This document shows positions 53,686-61,712 of a DNA stretch of 64,000 nucleotides, one piece after another. Where the stretch lies: the NCBI RefSeq assembly GCF_004353985.1, contig NZ_SMOA01000001.1:124001-188000 (forward strand). Reading direction: 5' to 3'. Each line of letters opens with the position of its first letter. The stretch's first letter is position 1. The notes under the pieces are model-generated. The model saw nothing but the letters and a program-made list of their open reading frames with translations. It did no database searches and was not told the origin of the DNA. The translations under genes were made by a program, and so were the position numbers. This DNA comes from Paracraurococcus ruber. GTDB lineage: Bacteria > Pseudomonadota > Alphaproteobacteria > Acetobacterales > Acetobacteraceae.

Positions 53686-53762
53686 CGGAAGCGTCATCCG
53701 CCGCGACCCATGGTGTGCGTAGCATCGAGGCTCGGCGGCAGGCCGGGGCGCCCAGCGGCGCC

Positions 53763-53779
53763 TTGGCACACGCTTTGCT
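53763..53779 (+). promoter_or_regulatory. Sigma-54 (RpoN) -24/-12 promoter of the amide transporter operon
   Basis: TTGGCACACGCTTTGCT matches the RpoN consensus TTGGCAC-N5-TTGCT, with the invariant GG (53765-53766) and GC (53777-53778) exactly 10 nt apart. The transcript should start near 53790, 36 bp before the permease start at 53826. The region 53467-53762 is otherwise non-coding, apart from the upstream palindrome. Confidence 0.75.
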
Positions 53780-53825
53780 GTCCAAACGACTGCCCGGCGG
53801 AACCCGTGCGTGGAGCGAGAAAAGC

Positions 53826-54680
53826 TTGCTTCTGCTGAATCTGGCTTTCGACCTGCTTTCCTTCACCGCCATCATGGTCCTGGTCGTGCTTGGCCTGGGC
53901 ATCGTCGCCAGCATGATGGGCGTGTTCAACTTCGCCCATGGCGAGTTCGTCCTGCTGGGTGCCTTCACGGTCTGGGTGGCGGAGCGGAACGGCTTCCCGT
54001 CCTGGGCCGGCATGCTGGCCGCCCCCTTCATCGTCGCCGCCATCGGCTGGCTGCTGGAACGCACGGTGGTGCACCGCTTCTATGCCTCGCCGGTCGTCGG
54101 CATGCTGGGCACCTACGCCATCGGGCTGGTGCTGCGGGAGGTGGTGCGGGGCCTGACCGGCGGGCAATTCCACACGGTGGGGGAGCCGGTCGGCGGGTCC
54201 TTCGACCTGCTGGGCCTGACCGTGCCGGCGTGGCGCAGCGTCGTCATCCTCGTCACGCTGGCGGTCGTGCTGGGCGCCTGGCTGCTGCTGGCGCGCACCA
54301 CGCTCGGCCTGCAGGTGCGGGCGGCGCTGGAGAATCCGGCGCTGGCGCGCGCCTCCGGCATCTCCACCACCCGGCTCTATGCCGCGACCTTCGCCTTCGG
54401 CGCCGGCCTCGCAGGCCTGGCCGGCGCGCTGGTGGTGCCGCTGTTCTCGCTTTTCGCCGATCTCGGGCTGCGCTTCCTGGTGCAGGGATTCCTCTCGGTC
54501 ATGCTGGGCGGCGTCGGCAGCTTCGAGGGGCCGGTGCTGGGCAGCGCCGCCATCGGCATGCTCAGCGCCGGCCTGCCCTGGGTGGTGCCGCCGATCCTGG
54601 CGGATGTGCTGGTCTTCGTGCTGGCGCTGGTGGTCATCAAGCTGCGGCCGCAGGGGTTCATCCATCGCAAGGGGGCTTGA
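53826..54680 (+). CDS. Branched-chain/urea/amide-type ABC permease (LivH/UrtB-like)
   Basis: Inner-membrane permease (284 aa) with about eight helices. ASMMGVFNFAHGEFVLLGAF is the LivH signature, then ERTVVHRFYASPVVGMLGTY, RAALENPALARASGISTTRL (EAA-like loop) and the C-terminus KLRPQGFIHRKGA. The TTG at 53826 (reading LLLLNLAFDLLSF) is proposed as start: it preserves the first membrane helix, has GGAG 10 nt upstream and lies downstream of the sigma-54 promoter. The first in-frame ATG after it (53873) would cut the helix, and the longer frame from 53538 begins upstream of the promoter. Start confidence is moderate. Confidence 0.85.
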   Translation: MLLLNLAFDLLSFTAIMVLVVLGLGIVASMMGVFNFAHGEFVLLGAFTVWVAERNGFPSWAGMLAAPFIVAAIGWLLERTVVHRFYASPVVGMLGTYAIGLVLREVVRGLTGGQFHTVGEPVGGSFDLLGLTVPAWRSVVILVTLAVVLGAWLLLARTTLGLQVRAALENPALARASGISTTRLYAATFAFGAGLAGLAGALVVPLFSLFADLGLRFLVQGFLSVMLGGVGSFEGPVLGSAAIGMLSAGLPWVVPPILADVLVFVLALVVIKLRPQGFIHRKGA

Positions 54681-54681
54681 G

Positions 54682-55893
54682 ATGAGGGACGAGACGAAAG
54701 CGCCGACACGGCGTCAATTGCTGGGCGCAGGCCTCGGCACCTGGGCCGCGGTCGGCACCGGGTCCTGGGTGCTGCGGCCGTCCTGGGCGAATGCGCAGAC
54801 CGGGCCGATCAAGATCGGCATCGCCACCGACATCACCGGCGCCATCGCCTATGCCGGCAATTCCTGCTGGCAGACCGCGCAGATGGTGGCGGAGGAGATC
54901 AACGCCGCCGGCGGCATCGCCGGCCGCCCGATCCAGCTGCACCTGGAGGACACGGCGAGCAACGAGACCACCGCCGTCGCCAATGTCCGCCGGCTGATCC
55001 AGCGGGAACGCGTGGACCTCGTCATCGGCGGCATCACCAGCAGCATGCGCCAGGCGATCAAGGACCCGATCGTGACGCGCGGCCGCACCCTCTACATCTA
55101 CCCGCAGCTCTATGAAGGGCAGGAATGCACGCCCTTCCTGTTCAACACCGGCCCGACGCCGGCGCAGCAATGCGACGAGTTCATCCCCTGGCTGGTGAAG
55201 CAGGGCGCCAAGCGTTTCTGCCTGCCCAGCGCCAACTATGTCTGGCCGCGCCTGCTGAACCGCTACGCCCGCAAGGTGATCGAGGCGAATGGCGGCGAGG
55301 TCGTGTTCGAGGAATACTACCCGATCGACCAGATCGAGTATTCCTCCACCGTCGCGCGCATCATGAACGACCGGGTGGACTGCGTGTTCAACACAGTCAT
55401 CCCGCCGGGCGTCGGCCCCTTCTTCAAGCAGCTGCACACCGCCGGCTTCCTCGGCCGCGGCGGGCGGCTGGCCTGCGTCTACTATGACGAGAACATGCTG
55501 AACGTGAACCGTCCGGAGGAGATGGAGGGGCTGGCCACCTGCCTCGACTACTTCCAGGCGCTGGACGACAGCTTCAGCAAGGAGCTGCTGGCGAAGTACA
55601 ACGCCCGCTGGCCGGGCAGCCAGTACCGCTTCGTCGCCGGCAGCGCCGCGACAGGCGTGTGGCGCGCCATGAAGCTGTACGAGCAGGCGGTGATCGCCAC
55701 CAAGGGCGACACGGCGCGGCAGACGGTGGCCGCGGCCTTCGACAAGGCCAGCATCCCGAACGGCCCGGGTGGCGGCGCCGAGATGGTGCCCGGCAAGTAC
55801 CACGCGAAGATGAACATGTACATCGCGGTGGCGAAGGCCGGGAACTACCAGCTGCAGCAGCGCTACGAGATGGTGGATCCGAAGGAGTGCTGA
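54682..55893 (+). CDS. Amide/urea-type periplasmic binding protein (UrtA/FmdD/AmiC-like)
   Basis: A 403-aa binding protein of the type 1 periplasmic fold. Tat signal TRRQLLGAGLGTWAAVGTGS with a later ANAQT cleavage region. KIGIATDITGAIAYAGNSCW opens the mature fold. IYPQLYEGQECTPFLFNTGP with PAQQCDEFIPWL is the UrtA/FmdD/AmiC subgroup mark, separating it from LivJ. The C-terminal PGGGAEMVPGKYHAKMNMYI is also typical of this group. It lies unusually between the two permease genes, overlapping the next by one base. Predicted ligand: a short amide or urea. Confidence 0.9.
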   Translation: MRDETKAPTRRQLLGAGLGTWAAVGTGSWVLRPSWANAQTGPIKIGIATDITGAIAYAGNSCWQTAQMVAEEINAAGGIAGRPIQLHLEDTASNETTAVANVRRLIQRERVDLVIGGITSSMRQAIKDPIVTRGRTLYIYPQLYEGQECTPFLFNTGPTPAQQCDEFIPWLVKQGAKRFCLPSANYVWPRLLNRYARKVIEANGGEVVFEEYYPIDQIEYSSTVARIMNDRVDCVFNTVIPPGVGPFFKQLHTAGFLGRGGRLACVYYDENMLNVNRPEEMEGLATCLDYFQALDDSFSKELLAKYNARWPGSQYRFVAGSAATGVWRAMKLYEQAVIATKGDTARQTVAAAFDKASIPNGPGGGAEMVPGKYHAKMNMYIAVAKAGNYQLQQRYEMVDPKEC

Positions 55894-56909
55894 TGCGGCG
55901 ACGCATCGCCGTCCTGCCGGTGCTGGAGGGGCTGGGGCTGCTCGCGCTGCTCCTGCTCCCCCTCGCGCTGGAGGATTTCGGCGTGATCTTCGCGACGCGG
56001 GTGCTGATCCTCTGCCTGCTGGCGCTGTCCTTCGACCTGGTCTGGGGCCATGCCGGCATCATGAGCTTCGGCCAGGCGCTGTTCTTCGGCGCCGGCGCCT
56101 ATGGCGTGGCGCTGATCGGGCGCGACCTGGACCTGGCGCAGGCTGCCGCGACGCTGCCGGTGGCGGCGCTGGTCGGCGGTGGCCTCGCCCTGCTCTTCGC
56201 CTGGTTCCTGCTGCTGGGGCGGCAGCCCAGCATCATCTTCGTCTCGCTCGGGACGCTCACGGGATCCTACGCGGCGGAACGGCTGGTCAATGCCTCCGAG
56301 TATCTCGGCGGCCGCAACGGCATCTCCGGCGTGCCGGTGCTGCAATTCGGCGACTTCGAGTTCCTCGAGGGGCCGCGCTTCTACTACCTCGCGCTCGGCA
56401 TCCTCGCCGTCGTCTATGTGCTCTGCCGGCTGCTGGTGCGGTCGCAGTTCGGACTGGTGCTGGCGGGGATTCGGGATGACGAGAAGCGCCTCGCCTTCCT
56501 CGGCTACCGCGTGCCGCTGTTCAAGGCGGCGGTCTTCGGCTGGGCGGGGCTGGTCGCGGGACTAGGCGGCGGGCTCTACGCCTATCACGAAGGCTTCGCC
56601 GGGCCGGTCAGCCTTGGCATGCAGCTGTCCACCATGGCGGTGCTCTACGCGCTGTTCGGCGGCACCGGCACGCTGGCGGGCGCGGTGGTGGGCACCTTCG
56701 CGATCGAAGGGCTGAGCCTCGGCCTTTCCGACCTCTCGCCCAGCTTCTGGCCGATCGCCCTCGGCCTGCTGCTGCTGCTGGTCATCGTCTTCCAGCGCAC
56801 CGGGCTGCTCGGCTTCGTGGTGCCGGAGTCCGAACGGGTCGGCCGCTTCGGCCGGCCGCCGCGCGGCGCGCCGGCGCCCGTGCTGAAGCCGCGGGAAGCC
56901 GGGGAGTGA
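55893..56909 (+). CDS. Branched-chain/urea/amide-type ABC permease (LivM/UrtC-like)
   Basis: Inner-membrane permease (338 aa). SFDLVWGHAGIMSFGQALFF and GAYGVALI form the LivM/UrtC signature near residues 45-75; AGIRDDEKRLAFLGYRVPLF is the EAA-like loop near 200; GLVAGLGGGLYAYHEGFAGP and the FGGTGTLAGAVVGTF segment follow. The C-terminal tail is Pro/Arg-rich. The ATG shares one base with the binding-protein stop; the end overlaps the ATPase GTG by 4 bp. Confidence 0.92.
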   Translation: MRRRIAVLPVLEGLGLLALLLLPLALEDFGVIFATRVLILCLLALSFDLVWGHAGIMSFGQALFFGAGAYGVALIGRDLDLAQAAATLPVAALVGGGLALLFAWFLLLGRQPSIIFVSLGTLTGSYAAERLVNASEYLGGRNGISGVPVLQFGDFEFLEGPRFYYLALGILAVVYVLCRLLVRSQFGLVLAGIRDDEKRLAFLGYRVPLFKAAVFGWAGLVAGLGGGLYAYHEGFAGPVSLGMQLSTMAVLYALFGGTGTLAGAVVGTFAIEGLSLGLSDLSPSFWPIALGLLLLLVIVFQRTGLLGFVVPESERVGRFGRPPRGAPAPVLKPREAGE

Positions 56910-57655
56910 GCGGCGACCCCATCCTCTCGCTGCGCGGCGTCGGCAAGCGCTTCGGCCCCTTGCGGGCGCTGGACGGCGTGGACCTGGATGTCGCGCCGCG
57001 CAGCTTCCACGGCCTGATCGGCCCGAACGGCTCGGGCAAGAGCACGCTGCTGCGCGCCATCGCCGGGGAGCACCTGCCGGACGAAGGCAGCGTGTCCTTC
57101 GCCGGGGAGGACATCACCACCGCCCAGCCCGCCCGCCGCGCCCGCGCCGGCTTGTCCATCAAGTTCCAGATCACCGCGGTGCTGAAGTCGCTGACCGTCT
57201 ACGACAACCTGCTGCTGGCGCTGCAGGCCGCGGGCGCGCCGGGCCTGGGCGCGCTGCTGCTGTCGCGAACCAGGCGCAGCCTGCATGAGGCGGTGATGGA
57301 GCAACTCGCGGCGTTCCGCCTGGCCGAGCACGCCGATACGGTCGCCGCCAATCTCAGCCATGGCCAGCAGCAATGGCTGGAGATCGCCATGGCGCTGGCC
57401 GCCCGCCCGCGCCTGCTGCTGCTGGACGAGCCGACGGGCGGGATGAGCCCGGAGGAGCGCCGCGCCACCGGCGAATTGCTGCAGCCGATCCGGGAGCATT
57501 GCGCGCTGGTGATCGTCGAGCACGACCTGGATTTCATCAAGGAGTTCTGCGACCGCTTGACGGTGCTGGACGGAGGCAAGGTGCTGGACGAGGGGACGCC
57601 CGCCGAGATTGAGGGCAGCGAGAAGGTCCAGGCGGTGTATACCCGCCGTGCCTGA
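56906..57655 (+). CDS. ABC ATP-binding protein (LivG/UrtD-like)
   Basis: ATPase (249 aa) starting at GTG 56906. GPNGSGKSTLLRAIAGEHLP (Walker A near residue 37), SIKFQITAVLKSLTVYDNLL (Q-loop), the signature-position NLSHGQQQWLEIAMALA, LLLDEPTGGMSPEE (Walker B) and IVEHDLDFIKEFC (H-loop). The SHGQ signature and TGGMSPEE are the usual LivG/UrtD forms. It overlaps the permease by 4 bp and the LivF-like gene by 8 bp. Confidence 0.93.
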   Translation: MSGDPILSLRGVGKRFGPLRALDGVDLDVAPRSFHGLIGPNGSGKSTLLRAIAGEHLPDEGSVSFAGEDITTAQPARRARAGLSIKFQITAVLKSLTVYDNLLLALQAAGAPGLGALLLSRTRRSLHEAVMEQLAAFRLAEHADTVAANLSHGQQQWLEIAMALAARPRLLLLDEPTGGMSPEERRATGELLQPIREHCALVIVEHDLDFIKEFCDRLTVLDGGKVLDEGTPAEIEGSEKVQAVYTRRA

Positions 57656-58388
57656 CGCCCTGCCGCTCCGCCCGCCCGCCATCCTCGACGTGCAGGACCT
57701 GCAGGCCGGCTATGGCCGCAGCCGCGTGCTGTTCGGCATCTCCCTGCTGGTGCCGCAGCGTGGCGCGGTCGCCATCCTCGGCCGCAACGGCGTCGGCAAG
57801 ACCACGCTGATGCGCGCCATCATGGGCGAGTTGCCGGCCGAGGAAGGGCGCATCTTCCTGGCCGGGCAGGAGATGACGCGGGCGCGCACGGAACAGCGGG
57901 TGAAGTCCGGCATCGCCTATGTGCCGCAGGAAGGCGCCGTCTTCGCGCGCATGAGCGTACGGGAGAACCTGATGGTCGGCGCCATCGGGGCGCGGCGCGG
58001 CGGCCAGGGGGGCGGCCGCGCGCCCTCCCTCGACCTTGCCATCGATGCCTTCCCCAAGCTCGGCCAGCGCCTCGCCCAGCCGGCCGGCACGCTCTCGGGC
58101 GGGGAGCGCAAGATGGTGGCGATCGGCCGCGCCCTGCTGGGCGAGCCGAAGCTGCTGCTGCTGGACGAACCGACCGAGGGCGTCTGGGTCGGCGTCATCG
58201 AGGAGATCGCCGACCGGCTCACCGAGCTCGCCACGCGCATCGGCGTGGTGATCGTCGAGCAGCATGTGGACCTGGCGCTGCGGGTGGCCGGCCATGCCGT
58301 GGTGATGGATCGCGGCCGGGTCGGCTTCGAGGGGCCGAGCGAGGCGGTCCGCGACGATCCCCGCCTGCTGCGCTACCTCGCGCCCTAG
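57648..58388 (+). CDS. ABC ATP-binding protein (LivF/UrtE-like)
   Basis: ATPase (246 aa). VQDLQAGYGRSRVLFGISLL opens the fold; GRNGVGKTTLMRAIMGELP is Walker A; SGIAYVPQEGAVFARMSVREN, LSGGERKMVAIGRALL, LLLDEPTEGVWVGVIEEI and VEQHVDLALRVAGHAVVMDRG follow, as in LivF/UrtE. The GTG at 57648 is chosen as start because it overlaps the LivG stop by 8 bp and gives a normal N-terminus; an in-frame ATG at 57609 adds 13 Arg-rich residues inside livG. Confidence 0.92.
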   Translation: MPDALPLRPPAILDVQDLQAGYGRSRVLFGISLLVPQRGAVAILGRNGVGKTTLMRAIMGELPAEEGRIFLAGQEMTRARTEQRVKSGIAYVPQEGAVFARMSVRENLMVGAIGARRGGQGGGRAPSLDLAIDAFPKLGQRLAQPAGTLSGGERKMVAIGRALLGEPKLLLLDEPTEGVWVGVIEEIADRLTELATRIGVVIVEQHVDLALRVAGHAVVMDRGRVGFEGPSEAVRDDPRLLRYLAP

Positions 58389-58400
58389 CGTGGGGCGCGG

Positions 58401-58418
58401 CGCGGCGCGAACGCCGCG
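58401..58418 (+). terminator. Hairpin after the LivF-like gene
   Basis: CGCGGCG pairs with CGCCGCG across a CGAA tetraloop, 13 bp after the stop. It may attenuate transcription between the transporter and the amidase gene (207-bp gap). The rest of that gap, to 58595, holds only a weak CCAAGCC/GGCTTGG repeat and the amidase ribosome site. Confidence 0.4.
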
Positions 58419-58595
58419 GCGCGCCAAGCCACTGCGGGGACGGCGGCTTGGGCCGGCGCGCAGCCGGGCGACGGCGCAAGCCGCCCCAGGGCGGGCTGGA
58501 CCTGGCCTGGGGCTTTGCGGTGAGGGGCAGGGTGACGCCGGCGAGCGCTTCCGCTCTCCGGCCATCTGCCCCGGATGACGGAGGAGGGACACCGG

Positions 58596-60125
58596 ATGAC
58601 GACGCACACATTGAAGGTGCCGGATCTCGCGACGCTGCAGGAGGTGGCGGCCGAGCTCGGCATGAGCATCCCGGAGAAGGAGCTCGTCCAGCACCTGCAG
58701 AAGCTGGAAGGCGGCTTCGCCGCCTACAACCTGCTGGACCAGATGCCGGACGAGGTGCCGGAGGTCCGCTACCCGCGCACGCCCGGCAAGCGCCCCGCCG
58801 CCGCGGAGAACCCGTATGGCGCCTGGTATGTGAAGACCACCATCGAAGGCGCGTCCACCGGCCCGCTGAAGGGCAAGACCGTCGCGGTCAAGGACAATGT
58901 CTGCATCGCCGGCGTGCCGATGATGAACGGCGCCTCCACCCTGGAAGGCTATGTGCCGGACGTGGACGCCACCATCGTCACCCGCATCCTGGATGCCGGC
59001 GGCACCATCGCCGGCAAGACGGTCTGCGAGTATTTCTGCTTCTCCGGCGGCAGCCACACCGCCTCCTCCGGCCATGTCCACAATCCGCGCAAGCCGGGCT
59101 ATTCGGCGGGCGGCTCGTCCTCCGGCAGCGCGGCGGTGGTCGCGGCCGGCGAGGTGCCGATGGCGATCGGCGGCGACCAGGGCGGGTCCATCCGCATGCC
59201 CGCCTCCTATTGCGGGATCTATGGGCTGAAGCCGACGCATGGCCTCGTCCCCTATTCCGGCATCATGCCGATCGAGCTCACCCTCGACCACACCGGGCCG
59301 ATGACCGCAACCGTCGAGGACAATGCCCTGCTGCTGGAAGTGCTGGCCGGGCCGGACGGGCTGGACCCGCGGCAGTACGGCGCCAAGTCCCGCCCCTTCC
59401 GCGACGCCATGCGGCGCGGCGCCAAGAGCCTCAGGATCGGCATCGTCGAGGAAGGCTTCGGCTGGCCGCAGAGCATGGAAGCCAGCGACGCGCTGGTGCG
59501 GGAAGGCGCGGATCGCTTCCGCGGCCTCGGCGCCACGGTCGAGACGGTCAGCATCCCGATGCACCGCGTGGCCGGCGCCATCTGGCTGCCGGTGGCGGCC
59601 GAAGGCGCCACCATGCAGATGATGATGGGCAACGGCTTCGGCTTCAACTGGCAGGGGCTCTACGTCACCTCGCTGCTGGATGCGCACAGCAACTGGCGCG
59701 GCCGGGCGGATGAGCTGTCCGACACACTGAAGAACACCATGCTGCTCGGCCACTACATGGCGACGCGGCATCGCGGCCACTACTACGCCAAGGCGCAGAA
59801 CCTGGTGCGCCGGTTGCGCGCCGCCTATGACAGCGTGCTGGCGCAGTACGACCTGCTGCTGATGCCGACGCTGCCGATGGTGGCGACGAAGCTGCCGGAG
59901 ATGACGGCGGAGCCGGCCGAGATCATCGACCGCGCCTTCGAGATGCTGCCCAACACCTCGCCCTTCGACTGCACCCACCACCCGGCGATGAGCCTGCCCT
60001 GCGGCCTGGTGGACGGGCTGCCGGCCGGGCTGATGCTGGTCGGGCGGATGAACGACGAGGAGACGATCTACGCCGCCTCCGCCGCCTTCGAGGCGGGGGT
60101 GGACTGGAAATCCCTGAAGGCCTGA
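58596..60125 (+). CDS. Amidase (amidase signature family)
   Basis: Cytosolic serine amidase (509 aa) releasing ammonia from an amide. The Ser-cisSer-Lys triad is readable: Lys99 in GKTVAVKDNVCIAG, cis-Ser174 in GYSAGGSSSGSAA and Ser198 in GGDQGGSIRMPAS, with the family's 24-residue Ser-Ser spacing. The long N-terminal helical region (about 1-85) and QNLVRRLRAAYDSVLAQYD are typical of AmiE/nitrile-hydratase-associated amidases. The start at 58596 is favoured over 58575 because GGAGGAGGG lies 8 nt upstream. It probably consumes the substrate of the preceding importer. An amide nitrogen source would fit the sigma-54 promoter. Confidence 0.92.
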   Translation: MTTHTLKVPDLATLQEVAAELGMSIPEKELVQHLQKLEGGFAAYNLLDQMPDEVPEVRYPRTPGKRPAAAENPYGAWYVKTTIEGASTGPLKGKTVAVKDNVCIAGVPMMNGASTLEGYVPDVDATIVTRILDAGGTIAGKTVCEYFCFSGGSHTASSGHVHNPRKPGYSAGGSSSGSAAVVAAGEVPMAIGGDQGGSIRMPASYCGIYGLKPTHGLVPYSGIMPIELTLDHTGPMTATVEDNALLLEVLAGPDGLDPRQYGAKSRPFRDAMRRGAKSLRIGIVEEGFGWPQSMEASDALVREGADRFRGLGATVETVSIPMHRVAGAIWLPVAAEGATMQMMMGNGFGFNWQGLYVTSLLDAHSNWRGRADELSDTLKNTMLLGHYMATRHRGHYYAKAQNLVRRLRAAYDSVLAQYDLLLMPTLPMVATKLPEMTAEPAEIIDRAFEMLPNTSPFDCTHHPAMSLPCGLVDGLPAGLMLVGRMNDEETIYAASAAFEAGVDWKSLKA

Positions 60126-60134
60126 GCCGGGGAG

Positions 60135-60154
60135 GGGGCGGCCTCGGCCGCCCC
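60135..60154 (+). terminator. Terminator hairpin after the amidase
   Basis: GGGGCGGC pairs with GCCGCCCC around CTCG (further closable to a 9-bp stem), 9 bp after the amidase stop and before the convergent tRNA gene. It is well placed to end the amide operon; no T-run follows. Confidence 0.6.
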
Positions 60155-60181
60155 GATCCGGTGGGCGGCGCCGCCGCGCGG

Positions 60182-60258
60182 TGGTACCTGGGGCCGGACT
60201 TGAACCGGCGACCCCGGCATTATGAGTGCCGTGCTCTAACCAGCTGAGCTACCCAGGC
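60182..60258 (-). tRNA. tRNA-Met (CAT anticodon)
   Basis: A 77-nt cloverleaf on the minus strand with acceptor GCCTGGG paired to CCCAGGT, D arm GCTCAGCTGGTTAGAGC, anticodon stem CGGCA/TGCCG with CAT at 60222-60224, T arm GCCGGTTCAAGTCCGGC and encoded CCA at the 3' end. The anticodon arm resembles elongator tRNA-Met. tRNA-Ile with modified CAT is a less likely alternative, and initiator is excluded because the 1-72 pair is present as G-T. Confidence 0.93.
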
Positions 60259-60270
60259 GCGCGGTGGCGG

Positions 60271-60299
60271 GGTATGGCCGCTTTGGTCCTTGAATGCAA
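60271..60299 (-). promoter_or_regulatory. Candidate promoter of the tRNA-Met gene
   Basis: On the minus strand TTGCAT (60299-60294) and CATACC (60276-60271) are separated by 17 bp and end 12 bp before the mature tRNA 5' end. Both hexamers are imperfect. Spacing and position are right for a sigma-70 promoter, and the surrounding stretch 60290-60335 is AT-richer than the window. Confidence 0.35.
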
Positions 60300-60393
60300 G
60301 CCGCGTGATCTGGTGTTTTGATTTCAGAACAAATAATGGCGGTGCGTCGGCGCAGCGGCGCCCGCGCCGCCGGCATGAGGATGGGAACGCGCC

Positions 60394-61080
60394 ATGGGAT
60401 TGCTGATCGATCCGCATGAAATCTATTTCAACCACTTCATCAACGGCTTCAACCAGCGCTTCGGCCCGGCGCATCCGGCGCCGGAGCCAGCCTGGGTCGC
60501 CAATGCCGCGGCCGTCGCCGGGCCGGCGCGCGCCGCGCTGGCCGGCGGCATCGCCGAGATCGCGGCCCTGCAGCGGGAATTTGGCATCTTCCGGCCCGGC
60601 CGGTCCTTCCTGCAATCCGTCGCGCTGCTGGGCCTGACCGGCGCGCTGCACGGCGCGGCGAAGGAACGCTGGCTGGAATACCTGGCCAAGCTGCCGCGCA
60701 TGCAGTCGAACAATCCCCGCGAGACCGGGGAGGAGCGGATCGTCAACGCGCTGGTCGCCAATTTCGACCGCAAGGACGGGCCGCTGCCCTGCTACATGCA
60801 GGCGCATGACGGGCGGACGCTGGAACCCGGCCTCGTCGTCGTCTCGGAAGGCACGCCGCTCTTCTACCTCGAAGGGCAGCGCTTCCTGACGATCTGCCTG
60901 CCCATGCGGCCATCCGGCGGGCCGGGGGTGGCGACCGGGCTGCGCCCCGCCGGCAGCCCGGCCGCGGCGGCACCGGCGCCCGCGGCACCGGATGCGCCCG
61001 CCGCGCCGGACACGCCGCCGGATGCGCCGCCACCCGCGGCGCCTAGGTCCCGCGGGCGGAGCCGGAAGCCGAAGGGGTGA
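60394..61080 (+). CDS. Unrecognised protein with Pro/Ala-rich C-terminal tail
   Basis: A 228-aa protein of no family I recognise. Residues 1-165 look globular and mostly helical (MGLLIDPHEIYFNHFINGFN, IAALQREFGIFRPGRSFLQS, HGAAKERWLEYLAKLPRM) with a beta-rich end (LVVVSEGTPLFYLEGQRFLT). Residues about 180-228 are a low-complexity Ala/Pro tail ending in a basic RGRSRKPKG, possibly binding nucleic acid. There is no signal peptide or membrane helix. It overlaps the methyltransferase gene by 4 bp, so the two proteins probably act together. Confidence 0.7.
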   Translation: MGLLIDPHEIYFNHFINGFNQRFGPAHPAPEPAWVANAAAVAGPARAALAGGIAEIAALQREFGIFRPGRSFLQSVALLGLTGALHGAAKERWLEYLAKLPRMQSNNPRETGEERIVNALVANFDRKDGPLPCYMQAHDGRTLEPGLVVVSEGTPLFYLEGQRFLTICLPMRPSGGPGVATGLRPAGSPAAAAPAPAAPDAPAAPDTPPDAPPPAAPRSRGRSRKPKG

Positions 61081-61712
61081 GCCGGGCGGCCGCGTTGCGG
61101 CCCCTGCACCGCGCCATCGCCGGCTACTACGCGGGACGGCTGGCGCGCTTCGGCGCCACGCCGCTGGGCGTGGACTGGACCTGCATGCCGACGCAGCACC
61201 TCCGCCATCTCCAGCTTCTCCGGCTCTGCGACACCACCGCGCCGGCCACGGTCAACGACCTCGGCTGCGGCTATGGCGCATTGCTGGAGTTGCTCGAGGA
61301 CCGGCACCCAGGCTGGGCGGTGGACTATTGCGGCGTGGATGTCGCGGCCGCCATGGTGCGGGCAGCGCGCCGGCGCTGGCGCGGGCGGCCGGCCACGCGC
61401 TTCGCCACCGGCGCCGCCCCGCCGCGCGGCGCCGATTACGGCCTGGCCAGCGGCATCTTCAACGTCCGCCTGGACCACGACCTGATCGTCTGGGAGGCGA
61501 TGGTGGCGGCGACCCTGGCGGCGCTGGCGCGGACCAGCCGGCGCGGCTTCGCGGTGAACCTGCTGCTGCCGCCGGCGAAGCCCGGCCTCTATGCCGCGCC
61601 GCCGGAACGCTGGGCGGCGCATTGCCGCGACCGGCTCGGCCTCGTGGTCGAGGTGGTCGCGGGCTATGGCCTGCCCGAGGCGACGCTCATCGCCCGGGTC
61701 CCTCCCGGCTGA
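61077..61712 (+). CDS. Class I SAM-dependent methyltransferase
   Basis: A 211-aa Rossmann methyltransferase starting at GTG 61077. Motif I VNDLGCGYGALLELLED near residue 60, the acidic Asp of VDYCGVDVAAAMV near 88, and a later ADYGLASGIFNVRLDHDLIV. It is short, with no extra substrate domain. It may modify a small molecule or a protein and is coupled by 4-bp overlap to the unknown protein upstream. The last 26 bp overlap the end of the convergent AAA/TPR gene. Confidence 0.85.
   Translation: MSRAAALRPLHRAIAGYYAGRLARFGATPLGVDWTCMPTQHLRHLQLLRLCDTTAPATVNDLGCGYGALLELLEDRHPGWAVDYCGVDVAAAMVRAARRRWRGRPATRFATGAAPPRGADYGLASGIFNVRLDHDLIVWEAMVAATLAALARTSRRGFAVNLLLPPAKPGLYAAPPERWAAHCRDRLGLVVEVVAGYGLPEATLIARVPPG

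Noticed and set aside
53538-53825. N-terminal extension of the LivH-like permease
   Set aside because: It would begin upstream of the sigma-54 promoter, encodes Arg/His/Gly-rich sequence unlike any permease N-terminus and overlaps the palindrome.
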